64,000 bases of DNA, taken from assembly GCA_947496465.1 (NCBI GenBank), contig CANMCX010000012.1:1-64000 (forward strand), in the 5' to 3' direction. Shown in pieces: positions 35,009-44,801 of the stretch (positions within the stretch are counted from its first letter, which is position 1; every line of letters starts with the position of its first letter). This DNA comes from Marinifilum_A sediminis (lineage in GTDB: Bacteria > Bacteroidota > Bacteroidia > Bacteroidales > Marinifilaceae). The translations under genes and the position numbers were made by a program. The notes below the pieces were generated by a model. It did no database searches, was not told the DNA's origin, and was given only the letters and a program-made list of their open reading frames with translations.

Positions 35009-35704
35009 TTATAGAATGTCTTGTAATTCTTTTAAGCTGAAAATTTCGAAAGTTGGCTTTTTGTCATGTTTTACTTTATGGTTGTTGAAGTAAATTTGGT
35101 TGATTTTGCTATTTTTTGCCCCAGCTATATCCGTTTTTAAATCATCACCAATCATTAGACTATTTTCAGGTGTAGCATTGGCTATTTTTAATGCGTGCTC
35201 AAAGATTTTTGGTGAAGGTTTGTTGGCTCCGGCATCTTCCGATGTGATTACTTGAGTAAAAAATGAATCGAGTTTACTATTTTTTAATTTTTTCCCCTGA
35301 ACCTCATTAAATCCATTCGTAATAATATGTAATTCATAATTTTTCTCTTTCAGATACTGAAGCGTTTCATGTGCATATGGAAATGTTTTGGTTTGTAAAG
35401 GGCTGATTTCAATAAAATCTTGAGCTATTTCTTTTGCCAAATCAATATCATCGGTTCCAGCTTCTTTTAAGGTTAAATAAAATCTTCTGTACACTAAGTC
35501 TTCTTTCTTAATTCTGTTTTGATAGTAAGCATTCCACAGTTTGCTATTGTGGTATTCAAATCTAGACTTAAAGAACAGAAATGTTCCAAAAATTAGTTGC
35601 AATTGATAGTCTCGATACAATTGATTTAAGGTAATTTCAGAATTTGAATTGAAATCCCAAAGAGTTCTGTCTAGGTCGAAGAAGATGTGTTTGTATTTTT
35701 TCAT
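35009..35704 (-). CDS. HAD-family hydrolase, YjjG-like nucleotidase
   Basis: The 231-residue phosphatase has all HAD motifs: FFDLDRTLWDF (nucleophile Asp), ITNGFNEVQGKKL (motif II Thr), the lysine in GANKPSPKIFEHAL and MIGDDLKTDIAGAKN (motif IV). The long cap after motif I and the LWDF text match the YjjG branch, noncanonical pyrimidine nucleotidases that clear damaged dUMP/dTMP analogues. Assignment beyond the branch is inference. It is a single gene on the minus strand; the structured element lies downstream of its stop. Confidence 0.88.
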   Translation of the reverse strand: MKKYKHIFFDLDRTLWDFNSNSEITLNQLYRDYQLQLIFGTFLFFKSRFEYHNSKLWNAYYQNRIKKEDLVYRRFYLTLKEAGTDDIDLAKEIAQDFIEISPLQTKTFPYAHETLQYLKEKNYELHIITNGFNEVQGKKLKNSKLDSFFTQVITSEDAGANKPSPKIFEHALKIANATPENSLMIGDDLKTDIAGAKNSKINQIYFNNHKVKHDKKPTFEIFSLKELQDIL

Positions 35705-35873
35705 TATGATTTTATATAAGTACAGAAGCGGCTTTAAAAAATGAATAATTCTTTAAAGTTTTTCCTTACAAGTCAAATAGTTTGATTTAAATTAAAGAGT
35801 TTTATTTGAAAATTTATGTAAATCGTAATTGTAGTACTTGATTTTAAAATTTTAATTAAAATTAATTTTTTAA

Positions 35874-35907
35874 TTGATATGAAAATATTGATAAATGTTT
35901 ATTTTTG
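35874..35907 (+). promoter_or_regulatory. promoter of the large surface-protein gene
   Basis: TTG at 35874-35876, 23 nt, then TATTTTTG at 35900-35907 (full TAnnTTTG match), 37 nt before the ATG. The surrounding 240 bases are extremely A/T-rich. Confidence 0.5.
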
Positions 35908-35944
35908 ATTCCCCATTTGTTATTTAAAAGTCAAAAGTAATAAT

Positions 35945-38900
35945 ATGTCTCTCAATTCTTTTAGAAATTTCTTTTTAGTATTTGTTACTGTGTTATTATG
36001 TTTGCTGAGTGAAATACTTTTAGCGCAGACAGCTGTCGTTACACATCCAACTTCACCAACTAGTAATGATGGAAGTATTTCTGTTACTTGGATTGTAAGT
36101 GGAGGCAAAATTATTAGATTGAATGGGGTTTGGCAAAGTTGGAATGTTTTAAACTTTAATAGTTTAAGAGCTGGAGATTATGAGTTATACTATTATAGTT
36201 ATGCAGAAGGATATTCTGGACCTGAAACGGTTACTTTGGTAGCGGGCGGAGCAAGTAGTTATTGTTCCTCTTATGGTCAAAATAACAATAGATTTGGAAT
36301 CACAAATGTAAGTTTTAATACCATTAATGAGTCTACATCTGGAAATCCTTCCTATACTGATAATACTGGAACTAACACTTTAGTTGTAATAGGTAGAAGC
36401 TATGACTTAAGTGTAAGTGTTAATACGCCGGATAATGGTCGAGATGTATGGACAAGAGTATGGATTGATTGGAATCAAAATGGTGATTTTAATGATTCTG
36501 GCGAACAGTACAATTTAGGTTCTACAGATTCCGATGGTTTAACAGGAGGTTCACCAATTGGTATTACGATTCCAGCTAATGCTTTGGAAGGGGCAACACG
36601 AATGAGAGTTTCTGCAAGTAGAACGAATAATTACCCCAAAAGTTGTGATACTGGCTTTAAAGGGGAAGTGGAGGATTATTCAATAAATATTCAGGCAACT
36701 ATAGGAAATTTTCCTAATGCGAATTGTAAAGATGTTACAGTTCAATTGGATGCATCTGGAAATGCAAGTGTAACAACAGACGATATTAATGATGGGAGTA
36801 ATGATGTCGAAACATCTAGTGCAAATTTGATCTTAAGTATAGATAAGGCAACTTTTGATTGTTCTAATTTGGGTGCGAATACTGTTACATTTACGGTTGA
36901 AGATGAGGATGGAAATCAATCTACTTGTACATCTACAGTTACGGTGGAAGATGATATAGCGCCATCGTTACTGAATTTGAATGCCGAATATTTCAACGGA
37001 AGAAATTTTGATGATTTAAAATATTCTGAATCCGTAGATGAGGTCGATAATAATTGGGGAGGAGGATCTCCAAATAGCAGTTTAATTGGCAATGATAATT
37101 TTTCAATTCGCTATAGTGGAAATTTTGTTATTTCTGAAGCAGGAGATTATACTTTTTATACCAACTCCGATGATGGGGTGCGTTTATCAATTGATGGTGC
37201 GAATGTCATAAATAATTGGACTAATCATGCGCCAACAACAAATAACGGAACTGTAAATTTGACTATAGGAGAGCATGCGATTGTATTGGAATATTATGAA
37301 AATGGAGGAGGGGCTGTTATTGAACTGGAATGGGAGTCCTCAGATGCAGGAATATTAAGAGAGGTGTTTTCTAAATCGTCCATTCTTAATCAAACAACGG
37401 TTGAAACAACCTTGATGCTTAACTCGTCTGGTGTGGCTACTCTTAATGCTGCAGATGTTGATCCTGGTTTTATAGATAATTGTAGCGTTACTTCAAGAAC
37501 TTTGAGTAAATCTAGTTTTTCAAGTTCTGATATCGGAGTTAATACTGTGACACTTACAATTAAAGATGCAAATGGAAATTTAATGAATTTTAATGTTGAA
37601 GTGACTGTTGAAGAGGATAACACGCCATCAACTGCTTCTATAGAAATAAATACGCAAGATGCAAGTATTGGTAGTTCTCCAAATGAATTGGTACAAAATG
37701 TATTAGTAACGGGTTGTTTAACTGCTAGTGATGTAACTTTTATAGGCGATAGTAGACAGATTGGGTATTTTAATAAAGGAGAATCGGATTTTCCTCTTGC
37801 CGAGGGGATTATTCTTTCTACTGGAAATGTGGTTGATGCAGTTGGTGAAAATGATGACAGTGAAACTTCAACGGGATTTGGAGGAGCTGGAGATTCTCAT
37901 TTAACGAGTATTGCAGGACTTGAGACAAATGATGCTTCTGTTTTAGAATTTGATTTTATGCCAGCTGGAGATATAGTTCAGTTTAGATATGTATTTGCAT
38001 CGGAGGAGTATGCGGAATATGCTTGTAGTAATTTTAATGATGTTTTTGCCTTTTTATTAAGTGGACCAGATATTAACGATGGATCCAGAGAACAGGCTGA
38101 AAATATTGCCCTTTTGGATGATGGTACAACTCCAGTAATGATTAGTACAGTTCATGGTTATGAAAGAGATAAAACCACTGTCAGTAGGGTTTATGATACG
38201 AATGGAGCTTTTAGTGATTGGAGAGGAAGATACTATAGAGAAACAAATTGGGTTGATAAGACTTCTTGTTCTCCAGTAAATTCACATTTGTATGTTGATA
38301 ATCAAAATAGGGAGCGTATTGTTTATCAGGGAGGAAGAATACGCGATGTCTATAATACAGAAGGTTCCTATGATATTGAATATGATGGACGTACAATTAT
38401 TTTAACCGCAACATATAATGTAAAAAAGTGTAATACTTATCATATTAAATTGGCAATTGCCGATGTTGCAGATGATAATTTTGATTCAGCTGTATTTTTG
38501 GAAGCTAAAAGTTTTAAGTCTAATGAGGTTACTGTTGAAAATAAAATAGATGGACTTGATGGTGACAAAGAGATTATGTACCGTGGTTGTGACAAAAGTT
38601 ACATTAGTTTTACAAGAAAGGAGAATTTGGACGAGGAATATAAATTCCATGTTACAATAAGTGGATCTGCGACAAATGGTGTCGATTATTATCAAGTTAC
38701 TGAAGATGGAACTAAAATTGGTAATTTTCCCGAAGATATAACATTTGCCATTGGTCAATCAGAGATTAAAATTTATTATATAGCTAGTGATGAGGTGAGT
38801 GGTGCAAAAAATATTTTGTTTGAGGTGTTAAGAGGTTGTCCGTGTAGTACTGATGATGATGACTATTTTAGAAAAACTATTGATATATTGGATGTTGGAG

Positions 38901-39949
38901 AGATTAAAGCAAATGCAATATCAAATGTGACTTGTGGAGGTGGAACCCCTATATCAACAATAATTGTAGAATTGAAGGATGGACTTGACCCTGCTAATTA
39001 TTTTTACTCACTTGATGATGGTGCATTTCAGCCTGAGAATAAATTTCAGGGTACTTTTACTGTGGGAGATCATAAAATAACTATTAAAGATAAGTTTTCT
39101 TGTAAATCGAAAGATGTCACGATAAATATTCCGGAACCTACTGATCTAGAAGCAAACGCGGGCAGTGATTTTGAGATGTGTGAGAAGGAAACTTCTAAAA
39201 CGCTTAATGGAACGGGTGGTATAGATTACCTTTGGACATGCGATAAAGCTGCAGGTCTAACAGATATGGACGTTACTTCAGAGAATCCTACTATTTCATC
39301 TTCTCTTTTAGCTGATACTTATACTTACACATTAACAGTTTCGGATGGAGTAGGAAAAGCATGCGAGTCATCTGATGATGTAATTGTTGTTGTGAAACCA
39401 ACACCTGTAATTAATGGATTGGGTGCAGATAAATTGGAAGTTTGTAGTGGTGCAAATATTAATTTGTCAGCTAGTGTTAGTAATGCTAATAACCCAACCT
39501 ATATCTGGACTCCTAATTCTGAAATTGTTGGTTCTTCAAATCAATTGAATATTATTGCAAAACCTGAAACTAACATATTAGCATCTAGGACATTTACTTT
39601 TAGAGTAACATCGGATAATTCTTGTTTTTCTACACAAAGCATTAGTGGAATTAAAGTTTATCCAAATCCGAATCTTACATTAGATTTAGGCTTGTCAACT
39701 CTTTGTTCTGAAGAATTTAGTGGGAAAATTACTGTTGTTGCAGATGGTGGAACACCACGATTATCAGCGCCTGAGTATGATTATTCATGGAGTCATGATG
39801 GGGGAATCAATTCTAATGTTGCGATTGGTTTATCTCCTAAAACATATACAATAACAGTTAGTGATTCTAAATCGTGTGTAGGAAAACTTAATGTTAAGGT
39901 GGGGCAACAGCCAAAACCTGTTGGTATTTTTTTTCAATTAAATCCTTAG
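35945..39949 (+). CDS. large secreted multidomain surface protein (GEVED, PA14, choice-of-anchor L)
   Basis: A 1334-residue protein with signal peptide (hydrophobic to ~residue 28, ending LLAQ). In order: a short N-terminal Ig-like part; a GEVED domain (~100-255; WIDWNQNGDFNDSGE and FKGEVEDYSI); an Ig/HYR-like part (~258-335); a PA14-type domain (~340-475; YFNGRNFDDL and FYTNSDDGVRLSIDG), often carbohydrate-binding; another Ig-like part; a choice-of-anchor L domain (~575-860; FVFASEEYAEYAC-like text at ~684); then beta-sandwich, SprB-like and PKD-like repeats to the end. It stops at PKPVGIFFQLNP with no T9SS sorting domain, unlike most such proteins. Likely an adhesin or matrix protein; the locus context supports surface display. 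Confidence 0.85.
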   Translation: MSLNSFRNFFLVFVTVLLCLLSEILLAQTAVVTHPTSPTSNDGSISVTWIVSGGKIIRLNGVWQSWNVLNFNSLRAGDYELYYYSYAEGYSGPETVTLVAGGASSYCSSYGQNNNRFGITNVSFNTINESTSGNPSYTDNTGTNTLVVIGRSYDLSVSVNTPDNGRDVWTRVWIDWNQNGDFNDSGEQYNLGSTDSDGLTGGSPIGITIPANALEGATRMRVSASRTNNYPKSCDTGFKGEVEDYSINIQATIGNFPNANCKDVTVQLDASGNASVTTDDINDGSNDVETSSANLILSIDKATFDCSNLGANTVTFTVEDEDGNQSTCTSTVTVEDDIAPSLLNLNAEYFNGRNFDDLKYSESVDEVDNNWGGGSPNSSLIGNDNFSIRYSGNFVISEAGDYTFYTNSDDGVRLSIDGANVINNWTNHAPTTNNGTVNLTIGEHAIVLEYYENGGGAVIELEWESSDAGILREVFSKSSILNQTTVETTLMLNSSGVATLNAADVDPGFIDNCSVTSRTLSKSSFSSSDIGVNTVTLTIKDANGNLMNFNVEVTVEEDNTPSTASIEINTQDASIGSSPNELVQNVLVTGCLTASDVTFIGDSRQIGYFNKGESDFPLAEGIILSTGNVVDAVGENDDSETSTGFGGAGDSHLTSIAGLETNDASVLEFDFMPAGDIVQFRYVFASEEYAEYACSNFNDVFAFLLSGPDINDGSREQAENIALLDDGTTPVMISTVHGYERDKTTVSRVYDTNGAFSDWRGRYYRETNWVDKTSCSPVNSHLYVDNQNRERIVYQGGRIRDVYNTEGSYDIEYDGRTIILTATYNVKKCNTYHIKLAIADVADDNFDSAVFLEAKSFKSNEVTVENKIDGLDGDKEIMYRGCDKSYISFTRKENLDEEYKFHVTISGSATNGVDYYQVTEDGTKIGNFPEDITFAIGQSEIKIYYIASDEVSGAKNILFEVLRGCPCSTDDDDYFRKTIDILDVGEIKANAISNVTCGGGTPISTIIVELKDGLDPANYFYSLDDGAFQPENKFQGTFTVGDHKITIKDKFSCKSKDVTINIPEPTDLEANAGSDFEMCEKETSKTLNGTGGIDYLWTCDKAAGLTDMDVTSENPTISSSLLADTYTYTLTVSDGVGKACESSDDVIVVVKPTPVINGLGADKLEVCSGANINLSASVSNANNPTYIWTPNSEIVGSSNQLNIIAKPETNILASRTFTFRVTSDNSCFSTQSISGIKVYPNPNLTLDLGLSTLCSEEFSGKITVVADGGTPRLSAPEYDYSWSHDGGINSNVAIGLSPKTYTITVSDSKSCVGKLNVKVGQQPKPVGIFFQLNP

Positions 39950-40693
39950 TTTATCCGTAATTAAGGTTAATCGATGTAATAAGTAATAGTAGAGTTTTGT
40001 TGGCGATTGTAAGTTATGCAGATGATAATAGTAAACTCTAATATAAATCTTGATTTATTAATATCGGTTGTATATAGATGTTGTGTCTAACACATAATTA
40101 CTTTATGAATTTAAACAGAAAATAGATTGAAAAAAAATGGAGGGGTAGAATAGATGCTTTAGGTAGCGTAGCAAAAATGAAAAATATAATATTTATTTGT
40201 AAATTTTTTAAAATAAAAATTGGATAGAATTTTGAATGTAAAATCAATATTTTCACCCATATATATAGGTGTTTTAAATGTTTTTCTTAATTCTATAAAA
40301 AAGAATAGTCAATTGTTTTGTGAAATTCTATCAATTTAAGATAAATTCCTCTTCTTTTTTCAATCTTCATTCAATATCTTTGTCCTCTTTGTGTTCATAC
40401 AGAGCTTATTTCTTTGATTTTCAATCTAGATTTTGGAAGTAATCTATTGATGAAGAAATTTATTTAATAGATGAGTGTATTATATTTATTGATAATGTGC
40501 TCTTGTGGTACTATGAGTGCTTGTTTAAGAATGATTAACGTATTGATTTAACGGGGCGACCGATCTTTATTTATGAAATTAACCAATAAATAAGTAAACA
40601 CTTTTTAACATTTCGCGTATAGGTGTTTATAAATTGGAAAAAAATAGCTTATTTTAACGCTGTAACTACTATAAAATCACTAAAAGAGAGCAT
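39950..40693 (+). promoter_or_regulatory. 744-base gene-free region before the adhesin gene array
   Basis: No convincing coding frame was seen. It contains TAGAGTTT (39990-39997) with AAACTCTA (40033-40040), a possible weak hairpin after the large gene, and a TATCTTTG -7 element at 40375-40382. The latter would give the array a leader of about 300 nt. A short GC-richer patch (GGGGCGACCGATC, 40553-40565) stands out in the otherwise A/T-rich leader. I see no named riboswitch. Confidence 0.4.
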
Positions 40694-43099
40694 TTGATTA
40701 GACATTTACGCCATATAATTCTATCCTTTCTACTTATTTGTCTTGCCGGACTCATTCATGTGAGTGGGCAGGATATTGGTGATGATATCCCAACAGATCA
40801 ACATGTGTGTGCGGATACTATAATTAAGTATACCTTGTTTGGCTTCCCTGGATCAACGGTTGAATGGTATGTTGATGATGTTCATTTGACTGGTAAAGAT
40901 GTAGTTGTTCCAAATAATACTATTGATCCACCAGCAAGTGGAGGTAATGTTATTCATGGAGGACTAACTTACAATAGGGCTTTGTTGAATTATACGTGGA
41001 GCTTATCTGGAGGCAACACTATAGAAAACCATAGTCTTAAAATTCAAGAAATTTCTGCTGATCCTGCAGCTTGTTCTACTGGGGTATCGAATCCAGGATT
41101 AGCAGTTCATGTTCATAAAAAACCAATATTAGTTTTACCAGTACCAACCCATGCTGTTTGTGCTTCCGATAAGGGGAGTCTTAGTGTGTCAGTTACAGCA
41201 ACGGTTCCTGCTGCGTTACAGCTTCAATACAAGTTGGTTAATGTGACAGCAAGCTCTGAGACTGATTGGATCAACGATAATTTAAATCATATTTTCAATG
41301 ATTTAGATCCTGCAACATATAAAGTTCAGATTAGATATGTGTTGAGTACAGATAATTCAATTGTTGTTAAGGGGAGTTGGAGCGAATCTGCCGATGTAGA
41401 ACTTAGGCAAGAAGATAATACTGATCCAGTTATAACTAATATGCCAACTGATATTCTAGTTACTAATTGTATGCAGGTGGTCAATTGGGTTGAACCAACA
41501 GCAACGGATAATTGTGGAACACCTACTTTAACTTCAAATCATAGTTCAGGTAAAGCATTTCCTGCTGGCGAAACTATTGTTACATATACAGCTAATGATG
41601 GAACTAATTCTGTTCAGGAGAGTTTTAAAATTACTGTTCAGGATGGTGGAACAGCTCCTCTAATTTGTTTTGAATCTACCAATTACGCTATAGGAAAAAC
41701 AGCAATTCAATCTAGTACCTATCCTAATGGTACAGCCTCAAAAGCGGTTGATGGAAATACCAATGGAGTTTGGGCTAACAATTCGGTTACCCATACTAAT
41801 AACGATATGAATGCATGGTGGCAAGTAGATCTAGGGGCAGAGGAAGCGGTGGATTATGTGAATGTATTTCGTAGAACAGATTGTTGTACCGATAGATTGG
41901 TGAATTTTTATGTGATGCTATCTAATAATGATCTTCAAAGTGTAACGCTTGCAGATGCATTGATTGATCCTAATGTGGAAAGTTACTATGTAGAAGGTAA
42001 TCCTGGAAATTTAAAAAGAATATTGACCTCGGGTAATTCTGCAAGATATGTTAAGATTCAACTTTCAGCTCGTAATCATCTTTCTTTAGCAGAGGTGGAA
42101 GTGATAGGATGTACAGCTAACGATCGAAATGACATTCCGATTATTGCTGAAAATGGAAGATGTGGAGCACATGTAAGTTGGGATGCTCCTGCTGCTGTTG
42201 ATAATTGCGGAACTGTTACTTTAAGTTCTAATCACAACAGTGGTGACGATTTCCCTGTTGGAACCACAACCGTTACCTATACCGCAACAGATGGTACTAA
42301 TGAAACTACTTCTAGTTTTGATGTAATTGTAACTGATGATCAAGATCCTATCCTTACTAATTGTCCAACGGATATAACAGTTGGTGCATGTGCCAACACA
42401 GTAACTTGGACAGCTCCAACAGCAAACGATAATTGTTCTGCAACTCTTGCAAGTACGCATAATTCTGGAGATGTATTTCCAGTTGGTACTACAACAGTAA
42501 CATATACGGCTATTGATGGAGCAAGTAATGAGGCAACATGTAGCTTTGATGTAACAATATTGACAGTTGTAACAATTGATGTAATCGAAACCAAATCAAT
42601 TATTTGTAATGGTAGTAATGCACAAGTTACTATTACAGCTGGTGGAGGTGATGGTTCTTATACCTATAGTGATGATGGAATCAATTATCAGGCATTGAAT
42701 ACATTTAATTTACCAGCAGGTACTCACACTTTATATGTGAAGGATGGAAATAATTGTGTAGCTCAAAAAGATATTACAATTAATGAACCTGATGCAATAG
42801 TTACAAATTTAACAATCAGCACTTCAAATATTTGCTTTGGCGATGCAGGAGTTATTACAATTGTAGGATATGAATCGGATGTGAATTATACATTATTTGA
42901 GGGATTAAATTCGTTGGCATACTCAGCAAGTGTTAGTGGAACGGATTTGATTCTAACCATTAACAATACAGTTTTAAATACAGAAAAAACATACAATATT
43001 ACAATTAAAGCAGAACGTGGTGGATGTACTTTGGATATGGATACAGGAGTATCTATTAGTGTAAAACCAAATCCTAATCCTTCTGAAATAACATTCTAA
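40694..43099 (+). CDS. secreted HYR/discoidin/SprB-repeat protein, first gene of the array
   Basis: An 801-residue protein from a TTG start, with signal peptide (residues ~8-25, ending SGQ). Order: Ig-like module similar to domain 1 of the small paralogues (~26-130; YTWSLSG, then ACSTG); second Ig-like domain (~135-235); HYR domain (~240-312; PTATDNCGTPTL); F5/8 type C discoidin domain (~320-465; AVDGNTNGVWANN and WWQVDLGAEEAVDYV), usually glycan-binding; HYR domains 2 and 3 (~475-620; both with VGTTTVTYTA); SprB-like repeat (~625-700); final Ig-like domain. It ends KPNPNPSEITF with no sorting domain. 26 nt from the next gene. Confidence 0.85.
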   Translation: MIRHLRHIILSFLLICLAGLIHVSGQDIGDDIPTDQHVCADTIIKYTLFGFPGSTVEWYVDDVHLTGKDVVVPNNTIDPPASGGNVIHGGLTYNRALLNYTWSLSGGNTIENHSLKIQEISADPAACSTGVSNPGLAVHVHKKPILVLPVPTHAVCASDKGSLSVSVTATVPAALQLQYKLVNVTASSETDWINDNLNHIFNDLDPATYKVQIRYVLSTDNSIVVKGSWSESADVELRQEDNTDPVITNMPTDILVTNCMQVVNWVEPTATDNCGTPTLTSNHSSGKAFPAGETIVTYTANDGTNSVQESFKITVQDGGTAPLICFESTNYAIGKTAIQSSTYPNGTASKAVDGNTNGVWANNSVTHTNNDMNAWWQVDLGAEEAVDYVNVFRRTDCCTDRLVNFYVMLSNNDLQSVTLADALIDPNVESYYVEGNPGNLKRILTSGNSARYVKIQLSARNHLSLAEVEVIGCTANDRNDIPIIAENGRCGAHVSWDAPAAVDNCGTVTLSSNHNSGDDFPVGTTTVTYTATDGTNETTSSFDVIVTDDQDPILTNCPTDITVGACANTVTWTAPTANDNCSATLASTHNSGDVFPVGTTTVTYTAIDGASNEATCSFDVTILTVVTIDVIETKSIICNGSNAQVTITAGGGDGSYTYSDDGINYQALNTFNLPAGTHTLYVKDGNNCVAQKDITINEPDAIVTNLTISTSNICFGDAGVITIVGYESDVNYTLFEGLNSLAYSASVSGTDLILTINNTVLNTEKTYNITIKAERGGCTLDMDTGVSISVKPNPNPSEITF

Positions 43100-43125
43100 G
43101 AAATAACAAAATAAATATACAAACT

Positions 43126-43935
43126 ATGAAAACATTGCTTAAATCATTAATTGGACTTTTTTCATTAGTTCTTTTTACTAATGTGGCATTGGCGCAAACA
43201 GCTGATAAACCATTGGCTGGTGCAACTTATACTTATAGAGTACAGGCAGAAGATATTGATAATACAATAACTTGGTCTGTTTATGATGGAACAACTGCTT
43301 TGACTGCTGGTACTCATTATACAATAACAGTTAATAAAGTTGGTGTTAATAGTGAAGCAAAAATTACTTGGGGTTTGGGATTAGTAGCTGAGCATACTTA
43401 TACAATTCAATATACTGAAGAAGCTAATTCTTGTACAACTGTAAGAACTTTGGATGTTGTTTATAAGACCAATAATTCTTTCGATGTAACAATTGCAGAA
43501 GGAAATTCAACTCAATGTAATGCATTGCATGACTTGGTTTCTAATTTGAATGATAATGCAACTACAACTGTGACATTTGACGTTAGTATGACTAAGGATG
43601 CTGCATGGACAATAGATACATGGGAGTATAAATTCGCAGTAAACCTTACCGGAGCTGGTTCTCCTTCAGTTTCAGCAGTGCGAATCGGAGCTAGTACTCT
43701 TACTGAATCAGGTGGAAAATATGCTGATTTGGGTGTTTCTGTTGGTGATACACGTACTATTGAAGTTGATGTTACAGGTAATGCGAACGAACAGGTTACA
43801 GTAGAGCTTGTATTATCAGAAGCTTTTGCCGTAAATGGTGTAACTAAAACTGCTGAAGGTACTCCTGACACTAATACGAACACTGCTTCTACTATAGTTA
43901 AAGCTCTACCTGCTGCGTCTGGTATTACTTTTTAA
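43126..43935 (+). CDS. array paralogue 1: secreted two-domain Ig-like protein
   Basis: I do not recognise a named family. The 269-residue protein has a signal peptide (MKTLLKSLIGLFSLVLFTNVALAQ read in pieces: residues 1-24, ending ALAQ). Domain 1 (~25-120) has the TWSVYD and KITWGL strands and closes with SCTTVRTLDVVY. Domain 2 (~125-258) has a Cys near its start (STQCNALH) and the DTWEYKFAV strand. It ends KALPAASGITF, matching the terminal motif of its neighbours. Spacing to the next gene is 28 nt. No cleavable T9SS sorting domain. Likely a subunit of a surface assembly (inference from context). Confidence 0.8.
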   Translation: MKTLLKSLIGLFSLVLFTNVALAQTADKPLAGATYTYRVQAEDIDNTITWSVYDGTTALTAGTHYTITVNKVGVNSEAKITWGLGLVAEHTYTIQYTEEANSCTTVRTLDVVYKTNNSFDVTIAEGNSTQCNALHDLVSNLNDNATTTVTFDVSMTKDAAWTIDTWEYKFAVNLTGAGSPSVSAVRIGASTLTESGGKYADLGVSVGDTRTIEVDVTGNANEQVTVELVLSEAFAVNGVTKTAEGTPDTNTNTASTIVKALPAASGITF

Positions 43936-43963
43936 TTGACTGAAAACGACAAAACTATATATC

Positions 43964-44779
43964 ATGAAAATATTTAAGATTGTACTAATTGCCACTTTGA
44001 TTGGTTTGGCAAGTAATCTATTTGCTCAGGATGCTCAGCACCCTTATCAAGACTCTGAGCATACATATTTGGTAACTATGGAAGATGGGACAAATAATAC
44101 GCCGTCATGGATTGTTGCTGATGCATCAGGAAATCCTTTAGCAGCTCAACCAACAGCAGATATGAATGCAACGGTTACTGGAAATGAAGCCAAATTGGTT
44201 ATTACCTGGAATAAAGATTGGGCTTCTATTAGTCCTGATGGTAATCCTAATTTTACGATTCAATTTAAGGAATCAAAACCAGCTGGCGGTTGTATCTCTG
44301 TAAGATCGGCGGATATTACAGTTAAGGGTAATACTTTCTTCTTAATAGCAGGTGATAATGCTAATGAATGTCATGATGAAGATAATCATATTTTAGCTCA
44401 AGGTGCTTCTGCAACAACAACAGTTCAATTTACTGTTACCCTCGATGATGTAACATATGCTTTACCAGTTGATACTTGGGAGTTTGATTTTACTCTAGCA
44501 AAAACAAGTGCAGATTATTCAATTGATAATGTAACAGTGAATGGAGTTAGTGGAGTTACCGATTACAATGGGATTTCGATTCCAGGAAATAAAAAAAGTG
44601 TGACTATTGAAGTTGAATTATCGGGACCTGTTGCAATAGCTCAAAGTGTAACATTAGAAATTTCAGATGGTAAAGCAAAAATAGGTTCAATTGTTACTCC
44701 AGATAATGGAACTGGAAATAAAGAGCAAATACTTACAATTGATGCACTTCCGAATACATCGAATATTCGTTTTAATTAG
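43964..44779 (+). CDS. array paralogue 2: secreted two-domain Ig-like protein
   Basis: A 271-residue paralogue. Signal peptide residues 1-22 (ends LFAQ). Domain 1 begins after HPYQDSEHTYLV, has PSWIVADASG and LVITWNKDW, and closes GGCISVRSADITV (residues ~105-120). Domain 2 has NECHDEDNH, then VQFTVTL, VDTWEFDFTLAK and a series of alternating hydrophobic strands. C-terminus DALPNTSNIRFN. The DTWE[YF]xF strand is shared with paralogue 1, which makes these two the closest pair. 22 nt to the next gene. Confidence 0.8.
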   Translation: MKIFKIVLIATLIGLASNLFAQDAQHPYQDSEHTYLVTMEDGTNNTPSWIVADASGNPLAAQPTADMNATVTGNEAKLVITWNKDWASISPDGNPNFTIQFKESKPAGGCISVRSADITVKGNTFFLIAGDNANECHDEDNHILAQGASATTTVQFTVTLDDVTYALPVDTWEFDFTLAKTSADYSIDNVTVNGVSGVTDYNGISIPGNKKSVTIEVELSGPVAIAQSVTLEISDGKAKIGSIVTPDNGTGNKEQILTIDALPNTSNIRFN

Positions 44780-44801
44780 TAACTAGTAAAAATTAAATAT
44801 T

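Noticed and set aside
42235..42540. DNA repeats inside the 801-residue protein as a mobile element
   Set aside because: They encode neighbouring HYR domains (VGTTTVTYTA twice) and are in frame; they reflect domain duplication.
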